DNA from: Streptomyces albus subsp. albus
GTDB lineage: Bacteria > Actinomycetota > Actinomycetes > Streptomycetales > Streptomycetaceae
NCBI RefSeq assembly: GCF_000725885.1
Contig: NZ_JODR01000017.1
Coordinates: 1 to 64,000, forward strand
Length of the DNA: 64,000 nucleotides
Direction of reading: 5' to 3'
The translations under genes and the position numbers were made by a program. Below, piece by piece: positions 59,058 through 64,000 of this stretch; position 1 is the stretch's first letter, and every line of letters begins with the position of its first letter. The notes beneath the pieces were generated by a model, which was not told the DNA's origin, ran no database searches, and saw only the letters and a list, made by a program, of their open reading frames with translations.

Positions 59058-62000
59058 TCAGTCCAGCAGGGCGGCTACCGGGGAGACCGGGTCCCACTGC
59101 GCATCACGCCCCGTCAGACGGGCCGTCACCCGCCGCCAGGCCGTCTCGTCGGTGCCCAGCCGGGACCGGACCAGCACGGCCAGCTCCCGCAGCGCCTCCC
59201 CCGCCGGCGCGGGCGCGTCACCGCGGCGGGCGGCACTGTTCAGATAGGCCAGCACCTGGGCGGCGGGGGCCGCCACATGCAGCAGATCTCCGGCGGAGAG
59301 CATCCCCGAGGCGAGCAGCCCGTCGAACTGGACGGCGGCCGGCCAGTGGTACAGCCCGCCCAGACCGTGCCGCGCACGCGCCCGGGTGACCTCGGCACCG
59401 TCGGGCAGACCGTCCGGCCCCGGCTCCCGCACCAGCGCGGCGTGCCGCAGCCGGACACCGGCCGGTACGCCGGGCAGATTCACCAGGTCCTCCCAGTACG
59501 GCAGCGGCTGCTCCTGCCGGTGGGCGGCCTCCAGCGCGGTCCAGTCCACGGCCGTCGGGACGGACTCCACCACGTGCCTGGCCTGCCAGCGGTTCCCGGC
59601 CCGCCGCAGCCGCGCCACCAGCCTGGCCGGTGCCGTCTCCCGCTCCAGCCGGGCCCGCAGCACCGCGGCCGGATCGGGGCCGGACAGCGCCTTGGCGCAC
59701 AGCTTCATGGCGCCCTGCCCCAGCCGCCCGGCGGCGACCAGCGCGGCGAGCTGCGGCGCGCCCCCGTGCTCGACCAGCCGCAGACAGCCCAGGACCTGCC
59801 GCACGAAGGACAGTTCGGTCCCCCGCCGGGCCAGCACCTCCCGGACGAGTTCCGGTTCGGCCGAGTCGAGCCAGCGGTCGCCGCCGGCCGGCTCGGCGGC
59901 GGGCTCGGCCCGCAACCGCTCCAGCACCAGCGCCCCCACCCGGCCGACCGCACCGGGACGGGACCGCGCCACGATACGGCGGGCGAGCCGCTCACCGGTG
60001 CCGTACCGCAGCAGCGCCAGATCGACCTTCGCGTCCACCAGGTCCACCAGCCGGTCCGTCATGCCCTCGGACAGCCACCGGGACTGGGCGGCCAGCACCC
60101 GCAGCGCGTCCGGGTCCCGCCCGGCCAGCAGCCGGTCCAGGACGTGCCGCGGGGTGCGGTCGTACCGCAGCAGATAGGCGGCCAGCAGCCACGGCCCGTC
60201 AGGTCCCAGACGCGGCAGGACGGCGTCCAGGACCGCCGCGTCGGCCAGACACAACAAGGTGCCCTCCGGCCAGGTCCACAGATGGTCGCCGTGTTCCAGC
60301 AGCCGGAGCGCCTCGTCCGGAGTGCGCGGACGGTGCGTGGGCCGGAACCACGCCGCGGCCTCCGCCGGACGCCGGGCGGGGCCGGCCGCAGCGGGCGGCT
60401 CGGCGGCACGCGGGCCGGCCGCGCCGGGAGCGGTGGCCAGGCGGATCAACTCCAGCCAGGAGATGTCCGGTGACGTGTCGTCGAAGGTCCGATCGGCGCG
60501 GGCGGCGGCCGTCGCGGCGAGCCGCAGCCACGCGTCCGCGTCGGTACCGAGAGCGGCCCGCAGCCGGCGCGCGAGGGCGTCGCGCCACGCCTGGACGAAC
60601 GCGAACCGGCGCCAGTCGTACGGCACTTGCAGCAGATGACGGGCCGGCAGCCCGTCGAGCAGCGCCTCGGGGGTCACAATGCCCTGGAGGTAGGCCCGTT
60701 CGGTCGGCACCGCGCTCGACCCCAGGGTGGAGGGCGGGGACAGCGGCTGGTTGCGCAGCTGCGCGGGAAGCGGCGCGACGTACCAGAACCTCCCCTCGGG
60801 CGGCCGTATCCCCTGCGCGGCGCACGCCCGTCGGAGCCACACCGGGGTGGCCAGACCGGGTGCGTCCGCACGGCTGTGCCGGGCCAGGAACCGCAGGACG
60901 CCCGGGTCCTCGGGCAGGGGAGCGTCCCCTCCGGCCAGCGAACGGAGCAGGTCGAGCGCGGCGAGGGCGGCCCGCTCCACGGGCCCGCGCGGCGCGGCGG
61001 GCGGCGTGGCGGGCGGCGCCTCCCCGTGCGCCTCCCGCTCGCCGCCACCCGCAGCCGCACCCGCTTCACCGGCACGCCCGGCACCTGCGGCGCCGCCGCT
61101 CCCGATGTCCGGGCCGGCCGCTGCGGCGGGGGCGCTCCCGGTGTCCGGGTCGGCCCCGGCGGCGAGAGCACTCCCGGAGTCCGGGCCGACCCCTGCGGCG
61201 GGGGCGCTCCCGGAGTCCGGGCCAGCCCCAGCAGCCGGAGCGCTCCCGGAGTCCGGGCCAGCCCCCGCGGCCGGGGCACTACCGGGGTCCGGACCAGCCC
61301 CTGCGGCGGGGGCGCTCCCGGAGTCCGGGCCAGCCCCGGCGGCGAGAGCACTCCCGGAGTCCGGGCCAGCCCCAGCGCCCGGGGCATTCCCGGCGTCCGG
61401 ACCGACGCCGGGACCGGGGACACCATGGGCGGCCGGGGCGGCACCGGCAGTGGAGGCCGCGACCGAGCCCCGGACGTCACCGAGGGCCGCAGCGGCACTA
61501 GGGCCCGGGACCGCACCGGAACCCGGAACCGCACCAGGGTCCGGGGCCTCACCGGCAGCCGGTGCGGCGTCAGCGGCCGGCGCGGCGGCGGCAACCGGCG
61601 CGGTGGCGACAACCGGCGCGGTGGCGGCAACCGGCGCGGCGGCACCAGCAGTCGGCGCACCGTCGGCCACCGCGGCGGCACCGGCGACAGACGTCGCAGC
61701 CGCGCCCGAGCCGCCGTCGGTGGCAGGTGCCGGTCCCTCCTGCGGGCCGGCGGTGCGGCCTGCCGCGGTGATGAGGTCGTAGAGGGTGCCGTCGTGGGCG
61801 GGCAGCAGGTCGTCGATGGCGGCCCAGGCCGCGGGGCGGTCGCCGAGGTGGGTGCCGGCCAGGGAACGCAGTTGGGCGTGGGCGGCGCCGGTGAGCAGAC
61901 CGCGCCGGGCGAGCCGGTCGAGGGCGGCGAGGGCGTGGCGGGCCGGCCGTGCGGCGTGCACGAGCGCGGCCGGGTCGAGGAGCCCGGCCGCCGCCATGCC

Positions 62001-63328
62001 CTCGGCCCACCGTGCGGCGTTCTCGTCCAGTTCCTCCTCGGCGAGCCGCTGCCCGGGCGGCGTGATGTTGCCGGAGCGGCGACCGCCGCGCCGCCAGGGC
62101 TCGTTGAGGACGGAGAGCCGGAAGGCATGGCGCTGCTCGTCGGAGGCGTCCTCGTGGCGGGCGAGTTCCTCGCACGCCTTGGGCATGAAGGGCCGTGCGG
62201 CGTGCGCCCGGGACAGGGCCGCGATGTCGTGGACGTACGGCTCGGACAGCAGGTCGCGCAGGCTGCTGGTGCCGCGCGTGACGGCCAGCAGGGCCGGCAG
62301 GCGTGCCGGGTCCTCGTAGGGTTCGCCGCTCTCGTACAGCCGGCGCGGGGCGGCGCCCGGCCCGTCGTCCTCGTCCAGGGCGGCGAGGGTGGCCGCCACG
62401 ACGGGCCGCGCCAGGTACCGGCTGACGTTCCGGTCGGCGAGCAGCGCCCGCACCGCGTCGGCACCGGCCCGCTCCCACACCCGTACCAGCGCGTACTGCT
62501 GGGCCACGCCCCGGACCTCGACGGCGGCCAGCGCGCGGCCCACCAGTTGCGGGTCGCCGCAGCCGAGCAGCGGCGCGAGCCAGGTGCGCGGCACCTCGCG
62601 GGCGGGGTCCGTCAGTTCGGCCCGGAGTGCCGCGTCCATCGGCACCTCGTCGAGCCGGTGGGCGAGGGTGCGGCGCAGGGAGGGGGTGGCGCGCTGGTTG
62701 CGGTAGACGGCGGCGCCGACCGCGGGGTCACGGGTGCCGAGCAACCGGGCCAGCACCCGGGTGTCCAGCCGCGGGTGCCGGGCGAGGGCGGTACGCACAC
62801 GGGTGTCGCCGTGTGCGACGACGGCGGCGGTGAGCGAGGGTCCCGGCAGGGCGCCGCCGGCCAGCAGGTGCTCCAGCGTCCGGTCGGGCAGCGCGGCCAG
62901 TGCGGTGGCGGCGGCCTCGGGTGCCGCGTGTTCCAGCAGCAGGGCGAGGGTGGCGGGGACGCTGCGGGGCTCGGGGGCCGCGTCTGCCCGGGGGCGGCCG
63001 GCGGTGCGGGCGCGGGGACGGCGGCGAGCAGGGCGGGCAGGGTGCCGCGGTGACGGGCCAGGGCGTCGTGGACGCCCAGCCAGCGCGTGGCCGAGTCGCC
63101 GAGCTGTGCGGCCAGTTCACGCAGACGCCGCGCTGCCGGTGCGTCCACGCCGCCGGCGGCGTGGACGGCGGCGGCGACGGTGCGCGCCGGGCCGGCCGTC
63201 TCCACCGCCCGGCGGGCGGTGCCCCGCTGTGCCGGTGCTTCCGCCGCCGGGCCGGCCCCGGTGGTGGCGAGAAGGCCGCGCAGGGTCTGCGCGGCCGGTC
63301 CGTTCCCCGTTGTCGTCATGATCGTCAT
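59058..63328 (-). CDS. Very large helical-repeat protein, reading frame broken near 63.0 kb
   Basis: Two frames join into one protein of about 1,420 residues. The upstream frame starts at 63328 (MTIMTTTGNGPAAQTLRGLL) and is sensible for about 108 codons to LPALLAAVPAPAP. The downstream frame carries normal sequence from about 62995 (RADAAPEPRSVPATLALLLE) to 59058, although its first start codon is only at 62798, inside a repeat (VAHGDTRVRTALARHPRL). A +/-1 shift at the C/G runs 62985-63010 explains both, either a sequencing error or a real mutation. The protein is built of Leu/Ala/Arg helical repeats, with a 12-residue tandem repeat in the middle and no recognised catalytic domain. It lies between the phosphonate operon and a GntR gene. 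Confidence 0.75.
61097..61408 (-). repeat. Tandem 36-base repeat, about nine copies
   Basis: The unit codes on the minus strand for variants of G-P-D-S-G-S-A-P-A-A-G-A. Successive units start 36 bases apart (for example at 61134 and 61170) and differ by a few bases. They form a disordered linker within the large protein. Confidence 0.85.
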
Positions 63329-63367
63329 GCTAGGGACGGGGACCGACAGCGCCTCCGGGACAGCGGG

Positions 63368-64000
63368 TCACTCGCCGAGACGCACCGTGAAGCTGAACCG
63401 GTCACCGCGGTAGAGCAGCCGTACGCGCTCCAGGGGGGCGCCCGCCGTGTCCAGGGAGCGCCGGTGGATCAGCAGCATGGGCAGACCGGGCGGGGTACCG
63501 ACGAGCAGGGCTTCGCGGGGCGTGGCCAGCACCGTCTCCAGCCGCTCCTCGGCCCGGCCGAACCGGATGCCGAGCCGGTCGCGCAGGTAGGCGTAGAAGG
63601 AGGAGTCGGGGTCGAAGTCCGCCTCCAGGTCGGGGACACGCGCCACCGCGATGTAGGTGGACTCCAGTCCGACGCGTTCGTCGTCGGCGAACAGCACCCG
63701 CTCCAGGTGCCAGACCGGTTCACCGGGTGCGGTTCCCAGGTCGGCGGCGAGCGGGGCCGGGCACGGGTGCCGGGTCAGGCCGATGAGGGTACGGCCCGGG
63801 ACGCGGCCCTGTCTGCGGACGCCCTCGGTGTAGCTGGCCAGGGCGAGCGGCTGGGCCAGTTTCGGCCCGGCCACGACGGTGCCCCGGCCCGCACGCCGCA
63901 GCCGCCCTTCCAGCAGCAGTTCCCGCAGGGCCTGGCGGACGGTCTCGCGGGACACCTCGTAGCGCAGGGCCAGTTCGCGTTCGGTCGGCAGGAGGCCGCC
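63368..64000 (-). CDS. GntR-family regulator with UTRA domain (5' end outside window)
   Basis: At least 210 residues of a regulator; the N-terminus is beyond the right edge. The winged HTH is GGLLPTERELALRYEVSRET followed by VRQALRELLLEGRL. The UTRA effector domain (about 65-205) has LERVLFADDERVGLESTYIAV, YAYLRDRLGIRF and PMLLIHRRSLDTAGAPLERVRLLYRGDRFSF, the usual HutC/PhnF pattern. It points the same way as, and lies upstream of, the phosphonate operon (separated by the large protein), so control of that operon is plausible, not shown. Confidence 0.88.
   Translation of the reverse strand, partial: GGLLPTERELALRYEVSRETVRQALRELLLEGRLRRAGRGTVVAGPKLAQPLALASYTEGVRRQGRVPGRTLIGLTRHPCPAPLAADLGTAPGEPVWHLERVLFADDERVGLESTYIAVARVPDLEADFDPDSSFYAYLRDRLGIRFGRAEERLETVLATPREALLVGTPPGLPMLLIHRRSLDTAGAPLERVRLLYRGDRFSFTVRLGE

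Noticed and set aside
60627..63053. 808-codon plus-strand open frame across the giant gene
   Set aside because: It is an antisense shadow; its Gly/Arg-rich repeats mirror the 36-base repeats of the minus-strand gene.

Overview
The window is chromosomal DNA of a Streptomyces (or a very close relative). GC is very high, with a strong G/C third-position bias. It carries an AdpA-type regulator with a TTA codon, a short chaplin, a CslA-GlxA-GH6 hyphal-tip glycan locus and a CdgA-type c-di-GMP enzyme. From memory the gene order (hexosaminidase, GlmS, AdpA, oligoribonuclease, ... CdgA, ... CslA, GlxA) matches the S. coelicolor SCO2786-SCO2838 region; this was not checked by search.

Layout. 1-1022: the right end of an IS30-type element, then about 0.9 kb of degenerate GC-rich repeats without a gene. 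1.0-9.5 kb: secreted hexosaminidase, GlmS, a universal stress protein, AdpA with a long leader, Orn and tRNA-His. 9.6-20.5 kb: small secreted proteins, an M23 peptidase, a GH18 protein, a chaplin, a two-component system, a spermidine-synthase-like protein, an NsdA-like HTH/TPR regulator and a histidine phosphatase. 20.7-25.4 kb: a tightly overlapping operon of an Fe-S-type PD-(D/E)XK nuclease, an unrecognised 511-aa protein and an SF1 helicase. 25.9-42.5 kb: a segment bounded by two almost identical tRNA-Lys(CTT) genes in inverted orientation. It holds an M6-like protease, CdgA, a flavin monooxygenase, and a catabolic cluster of two maleate-isomerase-fold proteins, a 2-hydroxyacid dehydrogenase, an amidase, a DUF3830 protein, an EhuBCDA-like ABC importer and an IclR regulator with a TTA codon. 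The cluster is interrupted by a lower-GC stretch encoding two small Lys-rich secreted proteins and a stand-alone LuxR HTH. 42.6-50.4 kb: a membrane protein, an AlkZ-like protein and cslA-glxA-GH6. 50.5-52.7 kb: a cobalamin riboswitch with cbtBA, and a NagD-like phosphatase. 53.0-58.9 kb: a six-gene 2-aminoethylphosphonate-type import and catabolism operon. 59.0-64.0 kb: a very large repeat-containing protein whose reading frame is broken near its 5' end, and the start-truncated end of a GntR/UTRA regulator.

How the genes work together. Development is the main theme: AdpA (bldA-dependent), Orn (which degrades pGpG, the product of c-di-GMP breakdown), CdgA, the chaplin, and the CslA/GlxA/GH6 apical glycan machinery. 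Amino-sugar and wall metabolism (hexosaminidase, GlmS, M23, GH18) sits alongside. Two catabolic import operons each carry their own regulator. The most open questions are the split Dna2-like nuclease/helicase operon, the substrate of the Ehu-like cluster, the phosphonate operon without a transaminase, and the foreign-looking small secreted proteins.
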